A stretch of DNA of 64,000 bases, from contig NC_063061.1 in assembly GCF_018812025.1 (NCBI RefSeq), positions 29,700,585-29,764,584 on the forward strand, written 5' to 3'. The notes below the pieces were generated by a model. That model searched no databases. It was not told the DNA's origin and saw nothing but the letters and a program-made list of their open reading frames with translations. The stretch comes from Megalobrama amblycephala. Lineage: Eukaryota; Chordata; Actinopteri; Cypriniformes; Xenocyprididae. The position numbers and the translations under genes are program-made. Shown piece by piece: positions 31,326 through 43,620 of this stretch. How positions within the stretch are numbered: position 1 is the first letter of the stretch; each line of letters begins with the position of its first letter.

Positions 31326-33110
31326 AGGGATAGTTCACCCAAAAATGAAAATTATTCCATGATTTACTCACCCTCAAGCCATCCTCGGTGTATATGACTA
31401 TCTTTTCTTTAAGACAAACACAGTCGGAGATATATTTAAAAATATCCTTAGTCCTCCAAGGTTTATAATGGTTTTGAATGGCAGCCCAAATTTTTAAGAC
31501 AAAAAATGCATCCATCCATAAAAAAATTAATCCATACAACTCCAGGGGGTAAATAAAGGCCTTCTGAAGCAAATTGATTTAACATGTCGAATCAGCTGAA
31601 AAAAAGCAGACGAGGACCAACTTCAGCCGGCGGTGCAGAACACACTGAGAAAACACGTCGACGAACAAAAACTGGCCGACAGCCGACCATCGGCTTGGTG
31701 TGTTCCAGGCTTAAGACAAATATGCGTATTTAAAACTTTATAAAGTAATAGCTACTTTATAAAGTAAAAGCTATAACGCATAGTACGTCATGTCATTGTG
31801 TACTACGTTGCAGAAGTTAACGCTTTTTGGATGTACAGTACAGTCCAAAAGTTTGGAACCACTAAGATTTTTAATGTTTTTAAAAGAAGTTTCTTCTGCT
31901 CACCAAGGCTACATTTATTTAATTAAAAATACAGTAAAAAACAGTAATATTGTGAAATATTATTACAATTTAAAATAACTGTGTACTATTTAAATATATT
32001 TGACAAAGTAATTTATTCCTGTGATGGCAAAGCTGAATTTTCAGCATCGTTACTCCAGTCTTCAGTGTCACATGATCCTTCAGAAATCATTCTAATATGC
32101 TGATTTGCTGCTCAATAAACATTTATGATTATTTTCAATGTTGAAAACAGTTGTGTACTTTTTTTTTCAGGATTCCTTGATGAATAGAAAGTTCAAAAGA
32201 ACAGCATTTATCTGAAATACAAAGCTTCTGTAGCATTATACACTACCGTTCAAAAGTTTGGGGTCAGTAAGAATTTTTATTTTTATTTTTTTGAAAAGAA
32301 ATTAAAGAAATGAATACTTTTATTCAGCAAGGATGCATTAAATCAATCAAAAGTGGCAGTAAAGACATTTATAATGTTACAAAAGATTAGATTTCAGATA
32401 AACACTGTTCTTTTGAACTTTCTATTCATCAAATAATACTGAAAAAAAAATATTGTACACAAATATTTTGTACAATTGTACACATTAAATGTTTCTTGAG
32501 CAGCAGATCAGCATATTAGAATGATTTCTGAAGGATCATGTGACACTGAAGACTGGAGTAATGATGCTGAAAATTCAGCTTTGATCACAGGAATAAATTA
32601 CTTTGTGAAATATATTCAAATAGTACACAGTTATTTTAAATTGTAATAATATTTCACAATATTACTGTTTTTTACTGTATTTTTAATTAAATAAATGTAG
32701 TCTTGGTGAGCAGACGAAACTTCTTTTAAAAACATTAAAAATCTTAGTGGTTCCAAACTTTTGGACTGTACTGTACGTCGAATGGCTGTTGCACCGGAAG
32801 CTCGTTATTTTACTTTATAATGTTTTAAATATTAAGTACACTTGTCTTGCACAAATGCATCGATTCACTTCAGAAGGCCTTTATTAACCCCCTGGAGTAG
32901 TATGGATTAATTTTTTTATGGATGGGTGCATTTTTTTGTCTTCAAAATTTGGGCTGCCATTCTCAACCATTATAAACATTGGAGGACTAAGGATATTTTT
33001 AAATATATCTCAGATTGTGTTCGTCTGAAAGAACATTGTCATATACACCTAGGATGGCTTGAGGATGAGTAAATCATGGGATAATTTTCATTTTTGAGTG
33101 AACTATCCCT
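31326..33110. mobile_element. TTAA-flanked fold-back MITE with a nested palindromic element
   Basis: It is flanked by TTAA at 31322-31325 and 33111-33114. The left end AGGGATAGTTCACCCAAAAA and the right end are inverse, and the arms continue with CTCACCCTCAAGCCATCCT and TTTATAATGGTTTTGAATGG. Between the arms sits a second palindromic insertion, described separately. It is non-coding. Confidence 0.8.
31837..32775. mobile_element. Palindromic CAGTCCAAAAGTTTGG element
   Basis: The left end CAGTCCAAAAGTTTGGAACC is mirrored by GGTTCCAAACTTTTGGACTG, each next to TA, as in Tc1/mariner target duplications. Arms of about 390 bp pair (TCAGTGTCACATGATCCTTC and its inverse are examples). The centre (32242-32390) is a copy of the related CACTACCGTTCAAAAGTTTG repeat. 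It is nested in the TTAA MITE. Confidence 0.7.
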
Positions 33111-33427
33111 TTAATAATGTTCTCAAAACGTTAGCACGGAAATGTTTCTTTTTCTGAAATGTTTTAATTAGAGGTTCGTATACATTTTTTTTATTTTTTA
33201 AATGTTACTACACAATGTTCAGAGGACATTTAAAAGTAACATTCCTGTAATGTTTGCGGAATGATAAAATGGAAGGTTCTCTTTATGTCTGCAAAAAACA
33301 TGTTTTGACTGGACGTTTTTGAACATTCAGGGAACATTCAGAAATAATGTTTTCACAACTTAATGGAAACGTTAACGTTCTTAGAACATATTCTTATTAG
33401 CTGGGATACTACATTAATCTTTTTTAG

Positions 33428-34383
33428 GGTACGTTTACACGACAACGATGTAACGCGTTTTTTATGTACAGACAACAACGTTGACAAAACGCCCATCACA
33501 AAAAATCCCCATTCTCACGGATCTGCGAAAACGACTAAAAGCGCTGTATTCTGCTGTCAGGCCAGTAGTTGGCGATGTCACTTTGTAAAGAAACACTACG
33601 CGCCTATAGACTGAACACGTAATAGGCATTCGCATGTTTATTACCAGACCAAGCTCAATTTAAAATTGAACATTGGTCTGGAGAGTCTGTATGTATTTTC
33701 TACTGCACAAGAGGCGTGATCAACGAGCATTATTCACGCAATTGGATAGTCCTTCAACCAATCAGATCAATGATCCGGGTGATGTACTTTGCAGAGCGAC
33801 ACAAAAACTCCAGACAGGTTTAGTTTGTAGCATTGATCAGCGGTTTGCAGAAGCAGCAATGGCATCGAGCGATTTTTGCAGGTTGTGCAAAAAAAACATG
33901 AAAGTGAGTGGTATTTACACCCACTCCAATTTGTTTGCTAAACTAAAGAAGTCATTCAGCATCGTCGAGAGGTTAAAAGGAATTGGACTGACGGTCGCGC
34001 TTGCCGTCGCTTCTCTATCGTCATCGTGTTATACCCGCCAATAGCGAGCAAGGTGGATAAGCCAGTCTGTGATTGGTTCCCGCAAAAGTGTAACAGAAGC
34101 AGTAGAAATGAATGTACGGGTTTCCAGACTGAGTTGCCGGGCGAAATCAAATCGCCGGCAGATCAGGCTGGGTTTACCCAGTCTACATGATGTCACCATT
34201 TCACAAATTCGCATTTTTGTAGTTTACACAAAGACAATAACGGTGTCGATTTCAAAAACTTGCACTTTAAAACACGTTTTGAAAAGTTTGCTTTTTCAGG
34301 CCCCACATTGTCATGTAAATGAACGGCCAAAACGCCTAAAAAGTTTTGTTTTTATTTGAAAACGGTGTCGTATAAACAGCCCC
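33428..34383. mobile_element. GTTTACACGAC inverted-repeat element, copy 1
   Basis: The left end GGGTACGTTTACACGACAAC is matched by the inverse of the right end (GTCGTATAAACAGCCCC). Internal sequence (ATCTGCGAAAACGACTAAAAG, GCGCTGTATTCTGCTG, GGCCAGTAGTTGGCGATGT) is shared with copy 2 at 38975-40949. A different secondary insertion occupies about 33640-34185. Confidence 0.65.
33640..34185 (+). mobile_element. Secondary insertion carrying a small Cys-rich frame
   Basis: The insertion begins with a hairpin (CCAGACCAAG..TTGGTCTGG, 33644-33680) and ends near ACCCAGTCTAC. Its frame 33673-34044 includes MASSDFCRLCKKNMKVSG, a short CxxC motif like those opening small zinc-binding modules in fish repeat-encoded proteins, then ERLKGIGL. 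No transposase core is visible. The function is unknown and the boundaries are approximate. Confidence 0.45.
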
Positions 34384-34673
34384 TGAGTTTCCTCTTTTAA
34401 TGTCTGTTGTTCACTTCCAAAAATTCCTGTTTCCACATATCAAAATATTGTCTTTAAAATATTTTTCTACCAAGAATAATCAAGGTTTTAAATTCATCAT
34501 GAAATTAAAACATACAGTATTAGCTACATGTTACAAACATAATACATATTCATATCCTTATTGTGATTCATCAGTGCACAGTAGGCTACTACAAAGAATA
34601 ATAAAATGTAGTAACTTGCTGTTTTTCTAAAATGACTTTCCTTTTCCACAGATGTCACATACAGGCCTATTAC

Positions 34674-34953
34674 CCAGATAGCACACGTACATCTGCAAGA
34701 TGTCTGTTAAAGATCACTTCATCTGGAAAGCATCTGCTGTTTACAAACATCTGATAGACGTCTTTAAGATGTCAGTTTTACATACATTCTAAATCATAAA
34801 CATCTTAAAGACATTTTCTAAAGGTCTATTTGACATCTGACAGGAAATATCCTATAGACGCATTGCAGATGAGCGAACACAAAATGACATCTTCCAGACG
34901 AAACACGCACATCAAATAGACGTCTCCGAGATGTACGTGTGCCATCAGGGTAG
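34674..34953. mobile_element. 280-bp MITE with 24-bp inverted repeats
   Basis: The left end ACCCAGATAGCACACGTACA and the right end TGTACGTGTGCCATCAGGGT are inverse with few mismatches. The interior has repeated CATCT/AGATG words (AAGATGTC, GACGTCT) and no coding frame. Confidence 0.7.
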
Positions 34954-36876
34954 TTGTGTTAGAAAATGATTTTCATTTTAGGTAACACTTTGCATTTAAT
35001 GAATTAATTAACTAACAAAATGACATTTGTAATATTATTAATATTGAGTAAAATTAACTATGGATTTTTTAAATTAATTTTAGTATTTTTCATGATACAA
35101 AGGAGATGTTACCATGACAATACCATGGTAACTCCATTGTACATGGTGCCTAACGATGCCCTTTAGCTGTGATATTCTCGTACTTTATTGCTTAAGCAAA
35201 TACACATACAAAAATGAACCTTTATCTTTAGCCTCATGCACTCCATTGCAAAATGCAATTAAATTCTCAATAGCATTTGTAAAGAAAACAGTTCAGGAAC
35301 AATTTGAAAGGGTCCACAAAGGATGGTCGAAACAACATTTTATTAGAAAAGAAAAGCATAGAAACACTTTGCACCCGTTCAGTGCCAGCATGTTGGAATA
35401 TCTCGTATTTAAGACGCTGCGGGTCCAGCGACCGCATGAGTTTATCTCCAGCACAATGATTCAGTTACACCATGAAATGCACAAGACACAAATCTGCAGA
35501 TGTACTGTAGATATCTCAATGACATAATCAACACCAGATATATCTGTTATGTAATTCATATCTACAATATCTACGTCTTAAAATCAATAGCATGTCATCA
35601 TTATTCATGGGTGCATCAAAAAAAAAAAAAAAAAAAATATCAATGATGATACACTCTCTCCACCTCTCAAGTGGCACAGAGAACATTTTCATTCTCTTCA
35701 CTGAATAACAGACAATAAAGGATGTTTTTTTGTTGAATATTCATTCTCTTTAATTATAAAACACAATCTCATATGACGTGAAGAGGGTTGGAGTGTAATG
35801 CTCTGAAAACCAAACCATCCATCAAGTCTCTCATAAAGCTAATGAGCTCTGGCGCACCTGCGCTCCTGCTTATCTTCCTGCACATATGAATGGGACATGG
35901 TGAGATGGGCAGGAAGGAAAAACATGAAAGTTTTTGGAGAGATTGTAAGATATTTATTCTACTCAAGAGCATTTTGAGTGAAATAAACAGCCGGTCTGTA
36001 ACTGCAACCTCACTTGAAATTAATTCGGTACATTCTCAACTGGAGAACCATTAAACTGCATTAACAAGCATATTGCATGATCACAAAGGGTTGAAATATA
36101 TGCACGAGATAAAAAAATGATACTGTTTATACTGTATCTCACAATACACCAATGATTTTCATTTTTCTTTGTGCTCTCACTGGAAGCACCGGCTTGATTT
36201 GGCCATTGTAGCCGACCAATGCAAGATTTATGTGTGTAAATACTGTACTCAAGAGGTTAAGGTTCAGCTAGTTGGCATGACCAGGTTAATTCCAGATGGT
36301 AGATCCCATTTCATCAGGGCTATAGCATGTAATGAACGTTTTTTTAAATCACATACTTCCGTACAAGTGCATTTGCGATGAATGGAAATGCTAACAGAGA
36401 CTTCCTTGACTGTAATGCCTAATAAAGGCTACTAAAATTGTGAATATAGACAACAGTATGTTGGTATTTGTTTTTAAAGTCTCATAAAAATACCTTGTAT
36501 GTTTGAATAAATAAATCATTTATCTAAAAAAATTACAGCACCGCTCCTTTAATACATTTTTTTTTTACACATAATTAGTTTAGGCCCAACAACAAAGGGA
36601 ATACATTAGATGGCTAAACACTGTTAAAGCTGAGGCAATCTTCTGATCATGTAGAGTGACGGCAGAAACCGCTCATTCATACACATCAAACAATGTCAAC
36701 AAACAATGCCAATTTAAACATATGCAGGGGTTCTGTTGGTTATCTGGTTTAGAATGAACCTCTACATCCAGATTTTTAGGGGTTAGGGGTTGAGTTGACA
36801 TTTAAGGCGGGAGTTTTCTTGTCAGCCTTCTATCAACCATATCTGTTTACATCAAATACCATCAAGCTGTCATTAA
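34954..36876. other. Intergenic sequence, no supported gene
   Basis: Candidate frames at 35156-35527 (plus), 35769-35972 (minus) and 36169-36381 (plus) were inspected. None shows a domain; the minus frame does have a plausible acceptor (TATGTGCAG near 35883), so it could be a terminal exon of an unseen gene. A poly-A run lies at 35619-35637. Confidence 0.35.
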
Positions 36877-37005
36877 AGGGTTAGTTCAAGAAAAGTTCTA
36901 AGAAAAATATTTAATTTGTGTTCTGAAGATGAACGAAGGGTCTTACGGGCGTAGAACGACATGAGGGTGAGAAATAAATGACAGAAATTGTAGTGAACTA
37001 ACCCT
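36877..37005. mobile_element. Internally deleted TTAA-flanked MITE
   Basis: It is flanked by TTAA at 36873-36876 and 37006-37009. It has both family termini (AGGGTTAGTTCA and TGAACTAACCCT) but only about 130 bp, mostly right-arm sequence. Confidence 0.7.
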
Positions 37006-37254
37006 TTAAGTGAGATCAGTAACACTTCACAATAAGGCTAAGTTTATTAACATTACTGTGGTTAATGTATAGGGTACCATAAACTAACAATGAACAATAC
37101 AAATGTTAATTTCTACATACTTGTATATAAGGAGAAATGTCATGATTGCATAATACTTTAATGTTTCACAGGCTATTTCAGTTTCGATAAAGTATGTTTA
37201 CAAGCTGCTTAATTCTTTATATTTAAATTAAAAATGAATTAAAAATATACAATT

Positions 37255-37908
37255 AAGTTACCACTACAGTGGTTCAACTTTAACATTATAAAGCGACGAG
37301 AATACTTTTTGTGTGCCAAAATTAACAAAATAGCGACTTTATTCCACAATATCTAGTGATGGGCGATTTCAAAACACTGCTTCATGAAGCTTTGAAGCTT
37401 AACGAATCTTTTGTTTCGAATCAGTGGTTCGAAGTGTGAATCAAACTGCCGAAGTCACATGAACTATTGAAGTTTCAAAACACGATGTAACGAAGCCTAG
37501 TTTACTGAAATCATGTGATTTTGACGCTCTGAACCACTGATTCAAAACAAATGATTCGTAATCATCAAAGCTTCATGAAGCAGTGTTTTGAAATCAGCCA
37601 TAACTAGATATTGTGGGATAAAGTCGCTATTTTGTTATATTTGGCGCCAAAAAAGTATTCTCGTCGCTTTATAATCTTTAAGTTGAACCACTGTAGTCAC
37701 ACAAACTGTTTTAAATATGTTTTTAGTAGCTTTCTGGACATTGAAAGAGTGTTATTGCTGGCGATGCAGGCCACACTGAGCCATTGGATTTTATCAAAAA
37801 TATCTTAATTTGAGTTCTGAAGACGAACGAAGGTCTTACGGGTGTGGAACGACATGAGGGTGAGTAATTAATGACATTATTTTCATTTTTGGGTGAACTA
37901 ACCCTTTA
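37255..37908. mobile_element. Fold-back MITE of the TTCACCC family, left end missing
   Basis: The inverted blocks CACTACAGTGGTTCAACTTT/AAGTTGAACCACTGTAGT and AAGCGACGAGAATACTTTTT/AAGTATTCTCGTCGCTTT pair around a centre near 37490. The right end is the usual GGGTGAACTAACCCTTTAA. Confidence 0.65.
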
Positions 37909-38334
37909 AATGACAAAAACTAAAATGGAAAACAAAACAAAATGAACAAAATCTTAAAGTAAAATGAAAACTTAAAATATAAAAAATAAATGCTAATTTA
38001 AAATATTAATAAATACTACAATAATATATAAATAATACTGAAATAACAGATTAATAAATGCTGAAAAAAAATGTTTATTGTGCGTATTGCATTAACTAAT
38101 GTTAACAAATTGACCCTTATAATAAAGTGTTACTTGTAGGTAATTTTTGAGGCTAATATGATACAAAAGTCAATTTAAGACATTGCCAAAGCTTTGTGTA
38201 CAGAAGAAGCTGAGATTCTTTCATAATTAAAAGAATGCTTTGCACAAACAGCTATTACTGTCCAGCACAAGTACAAAATAAATAGCATAAATGTATAATA
38301 AATTAGTAAAAAGTTCAAAACATTAACATTTACA

Positions 38335-38800
38335 TCATAGAGGAGGAGATACATATATTGCTACATCGACATACAGCTTTAAAACACTATTCATTAAAAA
38401 GTAAATGAATAAATGTGCAAACATTCTTACAGGACGGTGGTTATAAGTGATATGAGTGATGCATGTGATATGACTGCCCTCCATTTGATGCATTCTGTTC
38501 AAATTGGGCATCCCAATACGACATTCACTCTCGCCACCCAATGTTCCCGCTAACGTGATGTTGCCGTCTGTGGAATAGTGAATGTGGATTCTCTCTTGTT
38601 CCCTCTGACATGCCAGGCTCTCTGACACCTACTGCGAGTCACAGATGGCCCCATAATGACTGAAATTGCTAGAGGATCAGTCCAATTCCTTTGCAGCCTA
38701 TTTTCTGGCTGGGGTGCAGCCCTTTAGGGGAAGCGGTGTGCTCATCTGACGGCACCGACCACCGGCAACATCCCCTACGATAAGACAACCCTACTATATT
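38335..38800 (-). other. Unassigned block of higher complexity
   Basis: This stretch is less A+T rich than its surroundings and carries a 97-codon minus frame (38335-38628) with no domain I recognise. It lies on the strand and in the direction where the missing 3' end of the MADD-like gene would be expected, so it might be 3' untranslated sequence of that gene. Nothing in the sequence proves this. Confidence 0.25.
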
Positions 38801-39010
38801 CTATATCCAGACACACTCCAGTGGAACTGGAAACTTTATTTAAAGGTTTATTCACTAGCTTGTATGTATTGGATTACTTTATATACCTTTAAAGCAAGGG
38901 CATGACTGGATAATATATCTTGATAGCGCATGTACGTTGCCAAGATGTTCATTCAATGTGTGGATTTTCATCTATGGGTACATTTACACGACAACCATGT
39001 ACTACACTCG

Positions 39011-39061
39011 TACTACAAAAAATGCTGGGTTGTTTTTGAAACAACCCAGCATTTTTAGTGT
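39011..39061. repeat. 50-bp hairpin MITE
   Basis: AAAAATGCTGGGTTGTTTT is followed a few bases later by its inverse AAACAACCCAGCATTTTT, flanked by ACTAC/AGTGT. It interrupts the family sequence of copy 2. Confidence 0.7.
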
Positions 39062-39234
39062 AAAAACAGAGAAGTTTTTCCTTTGTATTTTTTGCGTACA
39101 GATGACAACGTTGTCAAAATGTTCCCCGTTCACACGGATCTGCGAAAATGACTAAAAGCGCTGTATTCTGCTGCCAGGCCAGTAGTTGGCGATGTTACTT
39201 TGTAAAGAAACACTACACGCCTATAGACTATACC

Positions 39235-39698
39235 AAAGACTATAGATTAACACAAGACGTTTCACTCGTATTGTTTTGAATGGGAGAAAGTGTAACACGC
39301 AATATGGCGGAATAAGTCCCGCCTTCCAAATAAGAGCCAATCGCCGACTGGTAAAGTCATTGCGTCACTTGCAGCGGCCGTTAGAATCACCGGTTTCTAT
39401 AGAATCAGGCGCCTCCGAAGAGATGCGCATTTAGGGTCTGCGCATGTGCATTAGCTTGATCCAGCCTGAAAAATACAGTTTTTTTGTCATGATTCGAGCG
39501 TTTAGAAACTAAATCTATGAGCCGGTTGTTGTTTGATTTCATTGGTGATTTCAAATATGAAATTTATTCGTAAGGTTGGCGAACAGTTTTGGAGAATTTG
39601 ATGTTTCCCCATTCAAAGAGATTGCATGATGCCCAGGATGCCCGAGAGGCGTTTCAAAGATGGCCGCTGAGTGAAATGACTTGTCTTAAAGGGACTTT
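39235..39698. mobile_element. 464-bp insertion with 9-bp target duplication
   Basis: The exact direct repeat GACTATACC lies on both sides (39226-39234 and 39699-39707). The ends read AAAG..CTTT. It contains ATGGCGG and CCGCCTTCC blocks but no domain-bearing frame. Confidence 0.65.
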
Positions 39699-39776
39699 GA
39701 CTATACCTATGCGGATGACATCACCGTTTTCACAAATTTCCGTTTTTGTAGTTTACACGGAGACAACAGTATCGTT

Positions 39777-40822
39777 TAGGGCTGGGCGGTATATCGAGTT
39801 ACGATATACGATAAATTTTTAATATACGATACGGAATGAGGCGATACCGTTTATATCGATATACAGTAGTTTTATACGAGCGCATCTAAAAATAGCGGTG
39901 GATGTCGCAGAGTGCTGCTGCGGAGGAAATGCATTATACAATGTGGCCTAAACATGAGACATGCTTAATATTAAGGGCTTTAAAAATAACTCGTAAGATT
40001 AAGATATAGCTAACACGTAGGCCTATCGTTTAAGACGGCTTGCCCCGTCAGATGCTCTGACAGATTCAAGTGCTGACAGACACTTGTGCTGTTTAATGCT
40101 TTTGTGATGTGGTGTTTTCCTAAGCGCATAACTTACATTTCACAGGTATATTCTCCATCTGTAAATGTCAGAAAGTCATACAAATATTTCCATTTTGCTG
40201 TCAGGAGTGGACGAGCCTTCTGCTAGCGAATCTCATTCTCCTCTAAACTTCTTAGTCTTCCGTGAACGAGCGCCGCCGCGCGCATTCGCGCCAAACAGAC
40301 GGAGCTCAATAGAATGGGATCGCCATAATTCTGACTAAATTATACATTTTGAAAAAAATGTTTGTTGTAGAATAATAAATGTGCCTTATGTAGAATTTTA
40401 AACCAAGTAAGTGTATTTTTACAGCAACTAATAATATATAAATATATAGCTAATTAGTCTGTGCTTTTGTTTTTATTTTAATTTTTAGTCTAGTGAATTT
40501 AACTTCTGCTTTAAAAAGCATTATTTTTATTTTTAGATTGTAATGTTACAATGTTAGAATGTAAAGTTTCTCTTTTTTGCACATACTGTAGGCCTATTAG
40601 TGTGCCAGACTACATGTCATTAATAGCTTTCAATATAAACACTGTTTGTAGGACAACATTAGGCAGGATGTTAAATTAAGATTTTTAAAACGTAAATACA
40701 GATTTTTTTTTTTTTCTAAATCCAAATAGAAAAATGTAGAAAATACCACAATATATACCATATATCGCCATTTAGCCAAAAAATACAGAGATATGATTTT
40801 TTGGCCATATCGCCCAGCCCTA
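39777..40822. mobile_element. hAT element with TAGGGCTGGGCG termini (copy A)
   Basis: The ends TAGGGCTGGGCGGTATATCG and GGCCATATCGCCCAGCCCTA are inverted repeats. The flanking 8-bp direct repeat GTATCGTT is exact (39769-39776 and 40823-40830). It is 1,046 bp with no transposase frame. Its 8-bp duplication assigns it to the hAT superfamily. It is inserted in the GTTTACACGAC element. Confidence 0.88.
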
Positions 40823-40949
40823 GTATCGTTTTCAAAAACTTTCACTTTGAAACCTGTTTTTGCATTTTCAGGCCCCCAAAACACCGTTGTCGTGTCAATG
40901 AATGGCCAAAATACATATAAAGTTTTCCATTTATCACGTAAATGGCCCC

Positions 40950-43090
40950 TCAGATGCATACTAAATGTTTTAACATTTAAATTTTCCTGTCAGATGTGAA
41001 AACATTTTTTTTTAAAAGATTTTTTTAATGGCCAAAAGTATGTCGACAACCCTTTCTAAATAACTTGTTTGGCCAGGCCCAAGCAGACTAGTCCCACCCC
41101 CAACTCAAGCCATTGGCTGAACCACAGTCTTTACAATTTTCTGGGAAATATACCTTATTTTTAGTTCTGTCATCACAATAAATTATAGTTAAAGAAGGTA
41201 TTTTAACATTAAACACCTTTAAATCACCAGAAGATGCACATCTTGGCACGGTAACGCTCTAATAGCATGTTGTTGGAGTTTCTTTCCCTTCATTCTTATA
41301 TCCAAGACCATTTTATACAGCGTAATGACTGCTTCACTTATTTTCACTGGGCAAGACCTCATTCTGTCTATCAATTAAGTTAAAGATTGCCTGAACAACA
41401 CCAAAGGAGTAGCCAATTAGCATTGTGGATGCATAAAAAAGCAAGACAAGAGAAAATTCCATCATTCAACCAGCTGGAAGTTCATCATGAGTGCCTAAAG
41501 CCATCCACATCAAAGAGCCATCAGTTTGAGCAGCTTGCTAAAGAGTGTATGGCTTATTAGCTGAGTACAATAGAACATTCATAAAGATACACATGAAAAT
41601 CAACTCCAAAGTTGCTCAAAACCTTTGAAAGCTACTAATGGAAGAAGAATGCATAGAGTTTACACCTGCAAGCTGCCGTAAAACGGTCTAAATCCTTCTA
41701 TTATCCACATATGGCCATCAAATACCATTCCGCCCCATAAGGCAATAGTGACCTTCAGAATAATGCCTGTTCATGACCCACAACACCAATGGCTTTAGAA
41801 ATGGAGAGAAAAAATAAGGCTGTTTTCACACTAGAGCTAATGATGTGAACCCAAATCCATTTGGTTAGAACTTTGAATTAGTTTCTGACATCATGAAAAC
41901 ACACCCAAGTCAAAAAACAGCGGTCTGGGGTTTATGTGGAGTCAAGTGTGATTCACAACCCAGCCTCATTTGTGGATGTGAACAGCTATTGTTTACATAT
42001 TATTTAGTATGCATACACTACCATTCAAAACTTTGGGGTCAGTAAGATTCTTGAATGTATTTGAAAGATACTCATTTGGTGCTCAAGAAACATTTCTTAT
42101 TATTATCAATGTTGAAAACAGTTGCACTGCTTACATTTTTTTTTCGTGGAAACTGGTAATTTTTTGTCTTTGCTGTCACTTTTGATTAATTTTAAGCATC
42201 CTTGTTAAATAATAGTGTTAATTTCTTTCAAATAAAAAAATTTACTGACCCAAACCTTTTGAACAGTAGAGTATATTTAGTACAAAAGGAAGTGCCACAA
42301 AATATTGAGTACTAAAACCAAAATGTGTAATAAAAAAAAAGTGAGCTAGACATCAAATTTCCTTTTTTTGACAGCTACTGCATGTACTGTACTCATGGAG
42401 GTACACACAATGAAGGCTTAAATATACTGCCATTTGGAGCCAAATAATATGTTCAAAGACTGACAGATTCAGACTAAGTAATCAAACCGAGCGTGAAAAC
42501 ATCTTAATTGTTATGAACACATTGACACAAGCGCTTATTTTAGCAATTCTGTAACATCTCCCTGCAATGCTATATTCCTGCTGACACTTCAGGTGCACCT
42601 GTGTAGATGCCTGGCTATATTGAGGTTAGAGTTTCTATTATTATATGACTGGAAGTCACGATTTCCCAGTTTGGAGACTGTGTATGATAGGTGTTTCGCA
42701 ATGAGTCTATATTTTCAATAGAGGAACAAATACTGGCATATAATGAGAAGACACAAGTTATGTCGAAAACGAAAAGTGATAAAAGATTCATAAACCTCTG
42801 AAACAAGCACATATAAATATGTTGGCAGAATGTACATTCTTTCCACCTAAATGACTTCCACACATCTGGATAGGGGATTAATTAACATATCTGTAAAGGC
42901 TAAAACCTGAGTTATTCAAAATAGTTCATTAGAAAGACCACAACAATAAACACTGAAAAAGTAATTTGTGTACCACTGACATATAGATTATTTGCATGAC
43001 TATAGCTACTCTATATACTCATGAGATGTATATCCTGTATGTATACCAATATATTAGTTGTTATTTCATATATGACCATTTCTCTGTGTG
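40950..43090. other. Intergenic or 3'-flanking sequence, no gene seen
   Basis: No exon was found on either strand. A degenerate CACTACCATTCAAAACTTTG repeat copy lies at 42015-42270. The remainder is A+T rich. Confidence 0.4.
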
Positions 43091-43620
43091 TTCTGGTAGG
43101 TACGTTTGGTGCGGCTTGATATTGCACGCGGGACTCTGTCATAAGCACAACTGTCTAGGCTAGTGATTGATAGCGCTCGGCGATATGTTAGTTTAAAAAA
43201 GAAAACAGTCGACAACTTGTTTGTCAACCAGAGAAACACCCTCACTTTTCTCCATTAGAGAACCGAAACATTCACGTATCCGGATTTCTCTTGCATTTTG
43301 AACCATTTGCTATTTGTTTTTGTCCCTTGTGTGTTACCGTTCGGAGGTGGTTGAAGTCCGCAGAGACGAGCTGAAATAAACGATACTCGTGACGCAGCGA
43401 GGTGGCTGTGTCGGTCTCCACTCGTTTTCCTCTTCCTCCTGTTCTCCGAAATGAAAGCTGGTAGAATGGAGTTTTACAGTGGGACGTCCTGCCCGCAACG
43501 CTACACGCTGACCCTCGCGGGGTCACAAGAGATCTTCGTAGTCGAGGAGTTTTGAGTGCTGCCGGGTTTTCCAAAGTCGAAACAGACGGAAATCGAAGTA
43601 CATCTCAATCATCTCTTTGC
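43091..43620. promoter_or_regulatory. CpG-rich island-like stretch
   Basis: The segment holds many CG dinucleotides (GCACGCGGGACT, AGCGCTCGGCGA, CTCGTGACGCAGCGAGG, CCCTCGCGGGGTC) in otherwise CpG-poor DNA. It does not show terminal inverted repeats. It might be a promoter for an undetected transcript or a recently inserted element not yet depleted of CpG. The minus frame 43272-43574 across it has no domain. Confidence 0.3.

Larger units (their letters stand above)
38975..40949. mobile_element. GTTTACACGAC inverted-repeat element, copy 2, with three insertions
   Basis: It is the same family as 33428-34383 (left end GGGTACATTTACACGACAAC, right end TTATCACGTAAATGGCCCC). It is interrupted by a small hairpin at 39011-39061, by 39235-39698 and by 39777-40822; the continuity of family sequence on either side of each shows the order. 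Confidence 0.65.

Noticed and set aside
33673..34044. Possible host gene with CxxC motif
   Set aside because: It lies inside a secondary insertion in a repetitive element, so it is listed as element-borne sequence and not as a host gene.
35769..35972. Minus-strand frame with a plausible acceptor, considered as the missing last MADD-like exon
   Set aside because: Reading it in the phase required by the donor at 45541 meets a stop almost at once, and the sequence does not resemble the expected end.
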